Source of the DNA: Lethocerus indicus
Lineage: Eukaryota > Arthropoda > Insecta > Hemiptera > Belostomatidae
NCBI GenBank assembly: GCA_019843655.1
Contig: JACDQD010000005.1
Location: 15,403,575-15,467,574 of the forward strand
Direction of reading: 5' to 3'
DNA: 64,000 nucleotides
Below the pieces are notes generated by a model. It saw only the letters and a list, made by a program, of their open reading frames with translations. It did no database searches and had not been told where the DNA came from. The stretch's first letter is position 1, and each line of letters starts with the position of its first letter. The translations under genes were made by a program, and so were the position numbers. Below, one piece after another: positions 35,647 through 45,593 of this stretch.

Positions 35647-37449
35647 TTAATATTTGGTGTAAATAATGTTTTTATAGTCTGGAATCCTGTGGCCGACATG
35701 CATCGGAGTGAAGTAATGTCCTGGGTGTACGGCCCTTATTCTATGGTAGTATTCAGGTCTGTATTCGTGTTGGCTAATTCTTGCGTTCAGTCTCTCCGTG
35801 CCACTGAACTGGTGACCCGAATTGCCGCCGCTAAACCCGTGCTCGAATCCATTTCCGCCCAAGAGCTCAATCGAACCACTGCCGCCATTCCCGTGTCCGG
35901 ATACTGGCGACGCGTCTTGGTGTCCACCAACGTTCGAATTGGCGTCGTAGGAAGCTTTGAATCTGGCTGACAAGAGGCCGTGTCCTGAGCTGGCTCCTCG
36001 TAGCTTGTACGCTGGGAACTGACCGCTGATTGTCTTCGTGTTACCAAAGTATGAACCTAAGTCAGCTGAATTGGAATCGTGACCGGTCTGAACTACGCCG
36101 TTTCCAGTATATTCGTCAGCCGACTGGGTTCCAAAGTGTTGTCCCTGGAATGAATGATTGCTGTCGTAGAATGTGCTCAATCCTCCAGATTGATTTTCGT
36201 GGACGTCTTCGTGAACTGGTATTCTTCCGCCGAAATCTTTATTAGTCAGCCCGTGTTCGTATACTTGGCCGAGGTTAGAACCGTTCGCTTCTTGTGAGGA
36301 GACTAGCTTTTCTGCCTGGGGCTCGTAACTTGTCGACACTGGCTTGTGGCCTTGGCCAAAAGGTCTTCCTCCGTAAGCGGTGTTTGCACTTGCGCTTAGA
36401 GCCGAGTTCAGACTTAACCCGCCGGGTTGGTGCTCGTGCCTTGCCGGAATTTGATTTCCGTGAAGGGTTGGACCGTAATTCTGTCCATTGAATGTGCCGC
36501 TTCCTTCGTAGTATGTGCCCAACCCGCCCGATTGGGAACCATGAACGTTCGAAGCGCCATTTTGAACTGAACTGCCGTCTCCATATTCATGGTGGGAATG
36601 GGCTACGTTTCCTCCTGCGTTCGACTGTCCTAATTCATCCAAGTGCGATACCTGGCTGATCGGGGCGCCGTGTCCAAATGCGTGGCTCGAAGCGGTAAGT
36701 CCGTGATTCGTGACACTATCTTCGTAAGACGAACTCAAGTCTTCTGAATGACCAGTGTAACCTGCCGAAGCAAGTGCATTTTCTTGAATATTCCCCTCTA
36801 AACCTTTATCCGAAAGATCGCTACCGAAAGATTGGCCGTGAACATCAGCATTATGCCCGACAGATGAGGTTCCGATAGGGTATTGTTGGGCGTTAGACAC
36901 AGCACTATGACCAGCACCACTTGTAAAGCCGTGTCCATAAGGACGTCCGTGATCGGAGGCAAATTCTTCGCCAAGTTGAGAGGATCCGTCCAAATCTTGA
37001 CCATGGTGAGTTGAATCATAAACGTAGACCGGTACCTTCTCCGGTACACCGACGTATTCCTTTACGGGCACTGGCACGTGTTTATGCACGGGAACTTCCA
37101 CAGTGTAAGGTGTTTTCTTTTCCACATATACTGGGTATGGTTTTTCAACCGGCACATGAACAGGTACATGAACTTCCTTTTGAACTTCGACGTGGTACGG
37201 TTTCGGAACGTATACGTGATAAGGTTCCTTCAAGTAAACTTTTACCGGTACCGGTACCTTCTTCTCGATTTGTACCTTGTAGGGCAGAGGTATTTTTTTA
37301 ACGTGGTGATGATTCTTGGTATAAAAGTGGTAAACGTGGTGGACTCTTCCGTGGTGGTGCGGGACTCTCTTGATGATGTTCTTAACAACTCTGTCTGCAC
37401 AGCATGCTGTAACGAGAACACAAACCAACACTGCAGTGATCACCTTCAT
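35647..37449 (-). CDS. Large cuticular protein with Ser/Gly/His/Tyr-rich tail, 600 aa
   Basis: Signal peptide 1-18 ([18 protein letters not shown]), KR at 27-28, His/Tyr block [16 protein letters not shown]. The Val/Pro module reaches about residue 155 ([66 protein letters not shown]). The remaining ~440 residues are not short tandem repeats. They are a looser low-complexity domain with recurring [25 protein letters not shown] and GSGTFNGQ motifs, ending [20 protein letters not shown] and a Tyr/Lys-rich C-terminus. It is the longest product in the cluster. N-terminal half closest to the gene at 30560. The open frame is uninterrupted. The start at 37449 has the signal peptide; in-frame upstream Met codons at 37479 and 37470 lie at or beyond the inferred initiator. 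Confidence 0.84.
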   Translation of the reverse strand: MKVITAVLVCVLVTACCADRVVKNIIKRVPHHHGRVHHVYHFYTKNHHHVKKIPLPYKVQIEKKVPVPVKVYLKEPYHVYVPKPYHVEVQKEVHVPVHVPVEKPYPVYVEKKTPYTVEVPVHKHVPVPVKEYVGVPEKVPVYVYDSTHHGQDLDGSSQLGEEFASDHGRPYGHGFTSGAGHSAVSNAQQYPIGTSSVGHNADVHGQSFGSDLSDKGLEGNIQENALASAGYTGHSEDLSSSYEDSVTNHGLTASSHAFGHGAPISQVSHLDELGQSNAGGNVAHSHHEYGDGSSVQNGASNVHGSQSGGLGTYYEGSGTFNGQNYGPTLHGNQIPARHEHQPGGLSLNSALSASANTAYGGRPFGQGHKPVSTSYEPQAEKLVSSQEANGSNLGQVYEHGLTNKDFGGRIPVHEDVHENQSGGLSTFYDSNHSFQGQHFGTQSADEYTGNGVVQTGHDSNSADLGSYFGNTKTISGQFPAYKLRGASSGHGLLSARFKASYDANSNVGGHQDASPVSGHGNGGSGSIELLGGNGFEHGFSGGNSGHQFSGTERLNARISQHEYRPEYYHRIRAVHPGHYFTPMHVGHRIPDYKNIIYTKY

Positions 37450-37459
37450 GATTCCCTGA

Positions 37460-37510
37460 ACTGACGCCATTCGAGGCATAGACCTCGTATTTCAACTGTA
37501 GACGCCCCAC
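37460..37510 (-). promoter_or_regulatory. Core promoter of gene 35647-37449
   Basis: Minus strand: GTGGGGC (37510-37504), TTGAAATACG (37496-37487) and TCAGT with A at 37462, about 30 bases after the TATA-like box and 13 before the ATG. Confidence 0.6.
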
Positions 37511-39097
37511 CCGTTTCCACAACGAGACGATTTCCCGAGAACACCGATTCGATACGCGTTCATGACCTAATTGATGGACCAGATGTTAAACTACTTTCAT
37601 CCTTTTCATTGTACTGGGTCACGGTATTAACCTAGCGTAGCATTTTGCTCATTATAAAAGGTATTAGTGATAATAGCTCTCCTAATTGAAGTGGATTTGA
37701 TGGATTAAATTAGGAAATTCCTAATTTTAACAAAAATTTACTGTTAATTTACTTTCCTAAATAAATAGAACATATCGGGAACTAAATATTGAAAATTATT
37801 TTTAAAACTAATTATAGCAGGTAGCGGTAATTCACATCTAATAATTCCTTAACCATGTAAAATCATTGACTTGAAAACATTTAATGTAGATACTTATTAT
37901 ATTATTATATTCCAGGTAAAAATCATTGTATGTCTGTCCTCTCGAATTATCATCTACAGATGCATGAAAATAAGAAGTATATGAGACAACTAACCTGGAA
38001 ACTAATTTCCAAGCAATATCGGAACGTGCAATGATTTATCGCTGCAATGATTATTTATTTGAGATTGGAATTGGTGTATGGATGTCTAATCAGGAAAGAA
38101 GATAAGGTATTGGTAAATGTGTGAATAAATTATTAAGTAATTAAGGATTGTACTTATCGATGGTCCATCATGTTGACATTGCGGAACAAATGGGTACGTG
38201 TTTGTTGTATATATGGTCTTTCTAAATAGAAGTTATTTTCGGCAACACTCTTTATACGCATAAATTATAATTTTGATGGTGACACGTCTCGGGCACATAT
38301 GGATCTTTTCAAAATTAAAGTTCTGGTAGTTGACTTTGATGAGTGAAATCTCTTAAATTTTCAGTCCACACTTGGACTTCATACATTATGAAGTTTAATA
38401 AATACAAAGTGATGTATAATTAATATTTCTGGAAAATGGTTCGTGCTCATATTGAATTATATAGATCACATTAGCAGAACTGAATGTACTCATCATCTTA
38501 GTAGTTAAATCTGATTAATACCGTTATTACTGTATTTTTTCTTCATGTTTACGATATTAGTATTCTATTTTAGCACATGTTTTCCTTACTGAGTGCAAGA
38601 ACTTTTAGTGCAGATTTAAGGGTGAAAGAGGCAACTTCAAAATCTGGGGTAAAGAAAAGTTTTTGGAGTTGTCATCAACAGTGTACTCAAGAGAATGGGA
38701 AAAATTGAATATCCGGTGCAGGAATATTGGAAGTTATTACGATTAACGCCTTAACAGGTTGCATCTCATGGATAAGGCGTGAGCAGTACTAAACTATGTA
38801 AGCAACGAACGGAGTTTTTAATGTCGGTAACTGTAATGTTTTCATACCCGGGGATGTCCTATTATTTCGAGAATTATTAAGATCACAAAAAATGGGAAGC
38901 ACAAGAACTAACTGTAAGCCTGTTCGTTTAGTACCAAGTATTAATCCTTAATTCGTTAAATTTAGAGGACCTTCAGGAATAGAATATAAAAACGTTTTAA
39001 ACAATATTTGTATATTTGAAGTATAAATCATAGTAAATTGCGTTTATATGACACACGAGTATAATATTTTTTGTAACAAGAGATCATTTTTATATAT
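37511..39097. other. AT-rich intergenic region
   Basis: No gene, repeat family copy or relic seen. Confidence 0.5.
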
Positions 39098-39760
39098 TTA
39101 GTACCCACCACCACCGCCACCGGAGCTGTAGCCACTGCCTCCACCGTGACCACTTCCTCCTCCAAAGCCATGTCCGGATCCACCGCTACCACCTCCGGAC
39201 GCGTATCCACCACTGCCGCCACCTTGGCTGTACCCAGAACTTCCTCCGGAATTGCCGCCGCCTCCGTATCCTTTCCAAGAGTTACCGCCGCAACCCGTGC
39301 AGCCTCCACCACCTGAGCCGTATCCCTGAGCCCCCTTCTTGATCGGAATGTAAACTGGGACTTTGACCGGTACTTTAACGTACTCCTTCACTGGATACGG
39401 GACGTATTTCTCGACGGGTACGCTGACCGGAAACGGCACCTTTTTTTCTATGAAGACGGGGACCTCCTTCAAGACAGGTATCTTGATGGGCACGTGAACC
39501 TGTTTCTCGACTTCCACCTTGATCGGTTTAGGAATGTAGACCGGAAAAGGTTCTTTGATGTAGACCTTCACTGGAACCGGAACCTCCTTAGTTATGTGTA
39601 CCGGGAACGGTTGGGGAACTTTCTTGATGTGGTGTACGTTTTTTGTGTGATGATGATGAATTAGATGGATCGGCGAACCTCTCTTTGTTCTCTCTTCCTG
39701 ATGTGTACCAAGTGCCCCTACTAGGAGGCCCCACAATACTATCGCTACTGTCTTCATCAT
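39098..39760 (-). CDS. HHHHTK cuticular protein with Gly-rich tail, 220 aa
   Basis: Signal peptide 1-18 (MMKTVAIVLWGLLVGALG), KRG at 26-28, IHLIHHHHTKNVHHIKK. The module has its own variants: [74 protein letters not shown]. The last ~70 residues are Gly-dominated (GGGGCTGCGG, GGYSQGGGSGGYASGG, GHGGGSGYSSGGGGGGY). The two cysteines of GCTGCGG are unusual in a Cys-poor family and could form disulphide cross-links. Related to the poly-Gly gene at 44054 in its tail. Confidence 0.84.
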   Translation of the reverse strand: MMKTVAIVLWGLLVGALGTHQEERTKRGSPIHLIHHHHTKNVHHIKKVPQPFPVHITKEVPVPVKVYIKEPFPVYIPKPIKVEVEKQVHVPIKIPVLKEVPVFIEKKVPFPVSVPVEKYVPYPVKEYVKVPVKVPVYIPIKKGAQGYGSGGGGCTGCGGNSWKGYGGGGNSGGSSGYSQGGGSGGYASGGGSGGSGHGFGGGSGHGGGSGYSSGGGGGGY

Positions 39761-39767
39761 GTGGATT

Positions 39768-39815
39768 ACTGACGATACGACACTGGGGACACGGGTATTT
39801 CAATAGATTCCCCAC
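39768..39815 (-). promoter_or_regulatory. Core promoter of gene 39098-39760
   Basis: Minus strand: GTGGGGA (39815-39809), TTGAAATACC (39803-39794) and TCAGT with A at 39770, 10 bases before the ATG. Confidence 0.65.
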
Positions 39816-41285
39816 TCTGTTGTCCAGTGTAGGTTATGAAACTATTAATTATTGTCGCCTTTTTTATAACATTATAAGCTATGAAACGCATGAATGTAAG
39901 CGTCATTGTCTCATAATCGCGCAGATAATTATGCACAGGCGTAATCAGTTGCACAAGACTAATCATCTTTAATTCGTTGCTCTCCCATTGCAATTAGGAG
40001 AGGTCAGTTATGCACATCCTACAGGAGGTGTCCTTAGAGGACCGACCTGCCCAATCCAAACAGTAAGATAGTGTTTCCCAAATTATGGTCCGCAGGACGA
40101 ATTATATATCACCAGCCCATGGAGGTGAATTTCTAAGGGAAAACAGTGTGGTTGGTGCTGTTATTTCTTCAAAGGACCTTGTCTGTCGATTGTTTTACTA
40201 GGAATAGGACTGAAATGAGTCGTCTGAAGAACTCCTTGCTAGCCCATTCTGAGGAACCCCAACCCATAATATCTACTCTCTTCAATTTGAGTTAGTTAAT
40301 CACACTCAGAGATCATTTTGGTTCAGAAGTTTAGTTCGTAGGTTAATCTTGGTTTCTTATCTTACAGAGATAAAGGTCTGTTGCTATCTATATTTCTACT
40401 TTGCTTTCTACTTTATTCATTATTTAACCTCTGATTAAAATGATGAAAAAATTCGGTACACATTAGGTGAACAATAATTTAAAACGTTAAATAGCTTGTC
40501 AGTATGGGTACCCTTCTGATCAAAACATTCCTACCACCGACAGTCTTATTCAGTTTAACTTTACTTCGTCGTGATCATAAATTTTAACATGTTTTACCAT
40601 AAAATAAGTATTATTTTAAAAGGAACATGTATTATTAAATAACATGTTACATACACTACCTTAAATGCACATTTAATTTCTTCTCAATGACAGACTTTAA
40701 TCGCTCGTATTGAGCGCTTCTTGTACAATAGCGTCGCAAAGTAATGTAGCTTTAATTCTTTAATTGTAATCAGCTCACTCGGTGTAGAAAGAGGTTCTAC
40801 GAGAGCATCGTGTTTAGCTTCTCATTAAACAATTTCATTTTACTTTGGCTAGTTGAGGCAGAGATTTTTATCTCTCTTAATTATATGTAACCTATTACAT
40901 AGACGGGAAGTTGCCTATAATGTGTGACGAGTAAAAAACGAAACTGAAAAAGTATTATATCAAAACTAACCTCAGAGTGGTGTATGCCAATTCAAAAGGG
41001 TATGGAATGAAAATAATAAAGTACACACGTAATAATTAAAAACCACATATAGCAAATAATAACAATAATTGTATTACTCATGTACAAACATCAATAAAAA
41101 ACAATATAACAATATCACGAAACACACACCTTGGTGTCACAAACCTTGGTCACAAGGTTTACTTACACAAGTTCCATTTTAGTATGCTTCCTTCATGTCA
41201 ACCAACTTCCACCTTCATCCTATATCAGTCTTTTAAAGGAATATGATGAAATAATCCGAAATTCCTCCTCGATTTTCTTATCTTT
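39816..41285. other. Intergenic region with a possible hAT-type fragment
   Basis: No supported gene. A stretch from about 40069 resembles the end of a hAT-type DNA transposon (separate entry). The rest is AT-rich. Confidence 0.45.
40069..40290. mobile_element. Possible hAT-like non-autonomous element fragment
   Basis: ATAGTGTTTCCCAAATTATGGTCCGCAGGAC resembles in its first part the CAGTGTTTCCCAA terminus and the 'GGTCCGCGGAC' subterminal text common in hAT-type elements. No matching opposite terminus, target duplication or transposase could be identified, so this is tentative. Confidence 0.3.
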
Positions 41286-41819
41286 TTATTTCCATTCGTG
41301 ACCAGAGCCGCTGCCACTAAAATCGTGACCAGAGCCGCTACCACTAAAATCGTGACCAGAGCCGCTGTCACCAAAATCGTGAGATTCCTCGTGTTTGACG
41401 TGGATGTAGACGGGCACTTTGACTGGAACCTTGACGTATTCCTTGACGGGTACAGGGACGTGTTTTGGGACCTCCACGCGGACCGGATATGGGACTTCTT
41501 GGTGGACGATGAACGGGGTCTGTTTCTCGACGGGCACCTTGACGGGAACGGCCACCGCCTTCTCGACCTCCACCTTGTACGGCTTGGGGATGTAGACCGG
41601 GTACGGCTGCTTGACGTAGACCTCGTAGGGTACGTGGACCTCCTTCTCGACTTTCACCGGGTACGGTTCCGGCACCTTCTGTACGTGGTGTACATGCTTG
41701 GTATGGTGGTGATGTACCACGTGAACCTTCTCGTGGACTATCTTCCGCAGGATCTTATCATAATCGGCGTGGGCCACCATGGATAGGGAGAGACACAATG
41801 CTACTGTGTAAGACAACAT
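41286..41819 (-). CDS. HHHHTK cuticular protein ending in GHD(F) repeats and -WK, 177 aa
   Basis: Signal peptide 1-18 ([18 protein letters not shown]). [19 protein letters not shown] is as in the gene at 25917. Module: [76 protein letters not shown]. The short tail has three (D/S)SGSGHDF-type units, ending [10 protein letters not shown]. It looks like a short-tailed sister of the 303-aa gene, differing mainly in repeat copy number. The start at 41819 is 10 bases after the initiator; an in-frame Met upstream would precede the transcript. Confidence 0.85.
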   Translation of the reverse strand: MLSYTVALCLSLSMVAHADYDKILRKIVHEKVHVVHHHHTKHVHHVQKVPEPYPVKVEKEVHVPYEVYVKQPYPVYIPKPYKVEVEKAVAVPVKVPVEKQTPFIVHQEVPYPVRVEVPKHVPVPVKEYVKVPVKVPVYIHVKHEESHDFGDSGSGHDFSGSGSGHDFSGSGSGHEWK

Positions 41820-41826
41820 GCTGCTG

Positions 41827-41878
41827 ACTGATGCCATTCCCACAGTGCGCTGCACTATTTCTACATACGGTTCCCCAC
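41827..41878 (-). promoter_or_regulatory. Core promoter of gene 41286-41819
   Basis: Minus strand: GTGGGGA (41878-41872), GTAGAAATAGT (41864-41854) and TCAGT with A at 41829, 10 bases before the ATG. Confidence 0.68.
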
Positions 41879-42844
41879 TTCATGCTAATAGAAGTTTTAG
41901 AATACCGGTAAAAGGAGGAAGCGAAAGGAGAAAATACATTATTTCCGCTCTGCGTATTCTGCTCATTTCCGATTCAATGAAGTCTCTGCGTTTCTTTTGA
42001 ATGAACCGCACTGAATATTCATTCCATTAAATACTTCCGATACATCATCTGGTTAGGTTTGTTAAGAATATCACTCTTCGTCTAGACATGTTTTAATACC
42101 CGCAATTTAAATTAGTATTTAAATTGGGTCGGCCAGCGGGATTTAAATCTCGGCCGTTTATGCAACCCCAATGTAATAAGATACACAGTTGTTAAGGAAC
42201 AAAATTTCGAATGCCGGTGTTCGAATTTTTATTCAATTACTAATTTGAATTTTGTACGGCAGGTGAACATGAGTTACGCATTGTTCCATGTTTTTCATTC
42301 GTTTAATAAGGTTTTTTTGGTTTCATAAAATTGTTACCTAAATTTGGTATAGCGATAGATAAAAGTTATAGTTAAATATACCGTCGTCCGTTTGCCCTCA
42401 CTTTTAGAGCAGCGCTAGTGCGGAAACGTAGAATTTAATGATAGATAAATTAATTGAGTAATTGAGAGTTCTACGATGGATTTTGCGCATTTATATTGCT
42501 TGGAACACTTACTTAATTTTGGAGTGAAACAAAACCGTCCTGTTTACAGTCATGCAGGCAAATATAAATTGTCTTAAATAAAGTATTCCCGAATATTTTA
42601 TTTAACCCTAACTACTTGTATTAATTTCGACTTATCGCTGCCAGTCACAAGCATTTAATATAACAGACAGATTTCCTTTCTCAAAATTTACCTTCGTGAC
42701 GAGCCGTTCCGTGTGTGAAAAATTTGTAATTGGTTCCACCCAAATAAAATTCAGACCTTCAATTAATTACCTAACTGTGGAATTGCGAAACGGAGGATAT
42801 CGGTTCGCGACAGAAACGTACACGACTGGGATTGATAAACACGA
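41879..42844. other. Spacer between divergent genes
   Basis: AT-rich. No feature beyond the two flanking promoters. A 91-codon open frame at 42696-42971 overlaps the true gene in another frame and is not supported. Confidence 0.45.
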
Positions 42845-42899
42845 AGTGGGAGGAATTTCAGTAGTTAAAATCCGAGGGACTTTGGAGATTGGCTTCAGT
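42845..42899 (+). promoter_or_regulatory. Core promoter of gene at 42907
   Basis: A degenerate G-box GTGGGAGGA at about 42846-42854, GTTAAAAT at 42864-42871 and TCAGT with A at 42897, 30 bases later and 10 before the ATG. Confidence 0.55.
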
Positions 42900-42906
42900 T
42901 TGGAAC

Positions 42907-43515
42907 ATGTCTACGTTCAAAGTATTACTCCTGATGTTGGCTACCTGCGGAGCCAAAATACCCAAATCTGAGACCGGATACGACTACGAGAAAGTGGTGC
43001 ACCACTACTACACAGACCATATACACCACTACGAGACGGTGAAGGTTCCGTACCCGGTCCGGGTTGAGAAGGAGGTGCCCGTCCCCGTCAAGGTGTTAGT
43101 CAAACAGCCCTTCCCCGTCTATCTGCCTAAGCCGTACAAGATCGAAATCGAAAAAGAAGTTGCCGTTCCGGTTAAGGTACTTGTCGATAGGCCGGTTCCA
43201 GTCCTCGTCGAGAAACACGTCCCTGTGGCGGTTCAAGTGCCAATCGAAAAGCCCCTCCCTGTCGCCGTGAAGGAGTATGTTCAGCTGCCGGTAAAAGTTC
43301 TAGTGTACACTCCCATCGAAGGGAAGGACCAGCCCACCCGAGGGACGGGCTCTGAGCTCGCCTATAGAGGCAAGAGCTCTAAACATAACTTCGGAAGCAA
43401 CAACAGAGTCAACTGCAACCCTAACTTCATAGATATCCAGTCTCTGCCCGACTTCAGAGGAATTTACAATAGCATTGGAAACAGCATTTTTGAACATGAT
43501 GTCGTCTGGAAGTGA
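42907..43515 (+). CDS. Diverged His/Tyr-block cuticular protein, 202 aa
   Basis: Signal peptide 1-15 (MSTFKVLLLMLATCG). The His block has become DYEKVVHHYYTDHIHHYETVK. Module: [73 protein letters not shown]. The tail is not Gly/Ser repetitive but mixed (GTGSELAYRGKSSKHNF, DIQSLPDFRGIYNSIG) and ends DVVWK, the same aromatic-Lys ending as the genes at 25917 and 41286. It is inverted relative to neighbours on both sides. Start chosen at the ATG with the hydrophobic core, 10 bases after the initiator. Confidence 0.83.
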   Translation: MSTFKVLLLMLATCGAKIPKSETGYDYEKVVHHYYTDHIHHYETVKVPYPVRVEKEVPVPVKVLVKQPFPVYLPKPYKIEIEKEVAVPVKVLVDRPVPVLVEKHVPVAVQVPIEKPLPVAVKEYVQLPVKVLVYTPIEGKDQPTRGTGSELAYRGKSSKHNFGSNNRVNCNPNFIDIQSLPDFRGIYNSIGNSIFEHDVVWK

Positions 43516-44053
43516 TATTTGTCCATATTACAAAGACTTTTTTGATTATAAATGTTATCACTAATTCCTAATTATATAATTTGTTTTGTGCCAAACTGTC
43601 ACTAACCACCTGATTAATCACTAAAAAAATGTCTCGAAATGTATTTTCACTCAAAGATCATTGTAATGTACATATACACACAGTGTTCTCCATAACGTGA
43701 AAATACAATTGTAAATTATCATTCATAAATAATAATTTAAATTTAAATTAAATATTAAAATATAGCATTCATTCATTGCTACTAAATACTCAATAATAAA
43801 TATTTAGAATTTCCTATTAGAAAGGATGGGTTTTAGGTCAATTTTTATAAATTATGCGTGTATACAAGTATGCTTATGTTTGTATAATTATGCGCAGAGA
43901 TTATGATTTGAATGAATATTGATAAAAAAATAATATTATATTTTTAAACATTTCACTACAATATAGATCATTAAATTAGGCGCGAGTATATAACAGTCTT
44001 TACCAGTGATGATACTTATGAAACAATAAATTTCCTTTAGCAGAGGTGCGGTC
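43516..44053. other. Short convergent spacer
   Basis: AT-rich. A possible AATAAA for the plus-strand gene is at 43795-43800. Nothing else seen. Confidence 0.45.
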
Positions 44054-45536
44054 TTATTTGTAATAGCCCCCTCCACGTCCACTTCCACCACCTCCTCCAT
44101 AGTTATAGACGCCTCCACCGCCTCCGTAGTTATAATCTCCTCCATCTCCGCCTCCACCACCTCCTCCATAGTTATAGCCACCTCCACCTCCACTTCCACC
44201 GCCTCCGTAGTTATACCCTCCTCCATCTCCGCCTCCACCATCTCCTCCATAGTTATAGCCGCCTGCACCTCCGCCTCCACCGCCTCCGTAGTTATACCCT
44301 CCTTCACTTCCAGTTCCACCACCACCTCCATAGTTATAGCTGCCTCCACCTCCGCCTCCATCGCCTCCGTAGTTATACCCTCCTCCATCTCCACCACCAC
44401 CACCTCCTCCGTAGTTATAACCTCCTCCATCTCCGCCTCCACCACCTCCTCCGTAGTTATAGCCTCCTCCATCTCCGCCTCCCCCGCCTCCGTAATTATA
44501 CCCTCCTCCATCTCCGCCTCCCCCGCCTCCGTAGTTATAGACTCCCACACCTCCGCCTCCACTGCCTCCATAGTTATGGCCTTCTCCATCTCCGCCTCCG
44601 TAGTTATATCCTCCTCCATCTCCGCCTCCGCCGCCTCCGTAGTTATAGCCTCCTCCATTTCCACCTCCGTAGTTATACCCTCCTCCACCTCCGCCTCCGC
44701 CACCTCCGTAGTTATAGCCTCCTTGACCTCCGCCTCCACTGCCTCCGTAGTTATGGCCTCTTTCATCTCCACCTCCGTAGTTATATCCTCCTCCACCTCC
44801 GCCTCCGCCGCCTCCGTAGTTATAGCTTCCTCCATCTGCACCTCCCCCGCCTCCATAGTTATAGCCTCCACCTCCGTTACCGCCTTCCGTAATTGTAGCC
44901 ACCAGCATCTCCTCCGCCACCTACAGCATCCCCACCGGCATAACTGTAGCTGGCCCCTGTTCCGCCTCTACCGCCGTAACTATAAGCAGCTCCTCCTCCT
45001 CCTCCTCCTCCTCCACTGCCCCCGCCAGGTCCAACTCTGACTGGTATGAAAACAGGAACTTTGACGCGCACATGAACGTATTCTTTTACTGGCACTGGTA
45101 CGTGAGTGGGTACTGGAACTTTTATTGGTACGGGCACTTTCTTAACGATATAAACTGGCAGAGGTTTAACGACGGGGACTTGCACCGGAACGCGTACGAT
45201 CTTTTCCACTTTGAGGGGGACCGTTTTCGAAACATAGACAGGTACCGCGATTTTCTTGACTACCTGAATTGGGACCGGTACTTTCTGAACATGGTGTATA
45301 TTCTTAGTATGATGATAGTGAATCACACGCACTCCTCCTCTTCCTCCGCCACCGCCTCCGCCACCGCCTCCACCCCCGCCACTTCCGTAATGATAGCCTC
45401 CTCCTCCGCCGCCTCCGCTACTTGAATAATGGTAACCGCCTCCGCCTCCGCCTCCACCTCCACCACCGCCGCTTTGGTAATCTCCATTGCTACAGGCCAG
45501 TATAATGCTGAAGAATACTACAGAAAAAGAAAGCAT
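44054..45536 (-). pseudogene. Cuticular gene with long Gly-rich Tyr tail, interrupted by a one-base frameshift
   Basis: Signal peptide 1-17 (MLSFSVVFFSIILACSN), a first Gly block with YHYSS and YHYGS, then VRVIHYHHTKNIHHVQK. A short Val/Pro module follows ([64 protein letters not shown]). After residue ~205 comes a Gly tail with AYSYGG, SYSYAGG, GGYNYG. At about 44884 the plus strand reads CGCCTTCCGT where the repeat predicts one base fewer. The frame then ends in GRR-stop at 44877. In the shifted frame the GGGGYNYGG-type repeats (period ~12-16 residues) run on without interruption to a natural-looking end GRGGGYYK-stop at 44054. The corrected product would be 493 aa. It could be a real allele, a slippage error in repetitive sequence, or a true shorter 219-aa protein. 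Confidence 0.72.
44060..44880. repeat. In-gene Gly/Tyr/Asn minisatellite
   Basis: About 20 degenerate units built on CTCCGTAGTTATA plus CCTCCxCCx text (minus-strand TATAACTACGGAG, giving YNYGG). Another minus frame reads as a Glu/Ala/Thr repeat of over 300 residues only because the unit length is a multiple of three and stop-free. Confidence 0.85.
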
Positions 45537-45543
45537 GACGGAG

Positions 45544-45593
45544 ACTGAGATGCTATTGCCACCGTGTCGTCTATTTCTACCCGAATTCCCCTC
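45544..45593 (-). promoter_or_regulatory. Core promoter of gene 44054-45536
   Basis: Minus strand: degenerate G-box GAGGGGAA (45593-45586), GTAGAAATAG (45580-45571) and TCAGT with A at 45546, 10 bases before the ATG. Confidence 0.6.

Noticed and set aside
43936..44871. 311-codon minus-strand frame rich in Glu/Ala/Thr/Ile
   Set aside because: Frame-shifted reading of the stop-free Gly/Tyr/Asn repeat; the unit length is a multiple of three. It has no signal peptide and runs out into AT-rich DNA.
6491..45536. His-rich blocks as zinc fingers
   Set aside because: No Cys-Cys pairs or C2H2 spacing. Automated labels such as 'zinc finger' for this kind of protein would be misleading.
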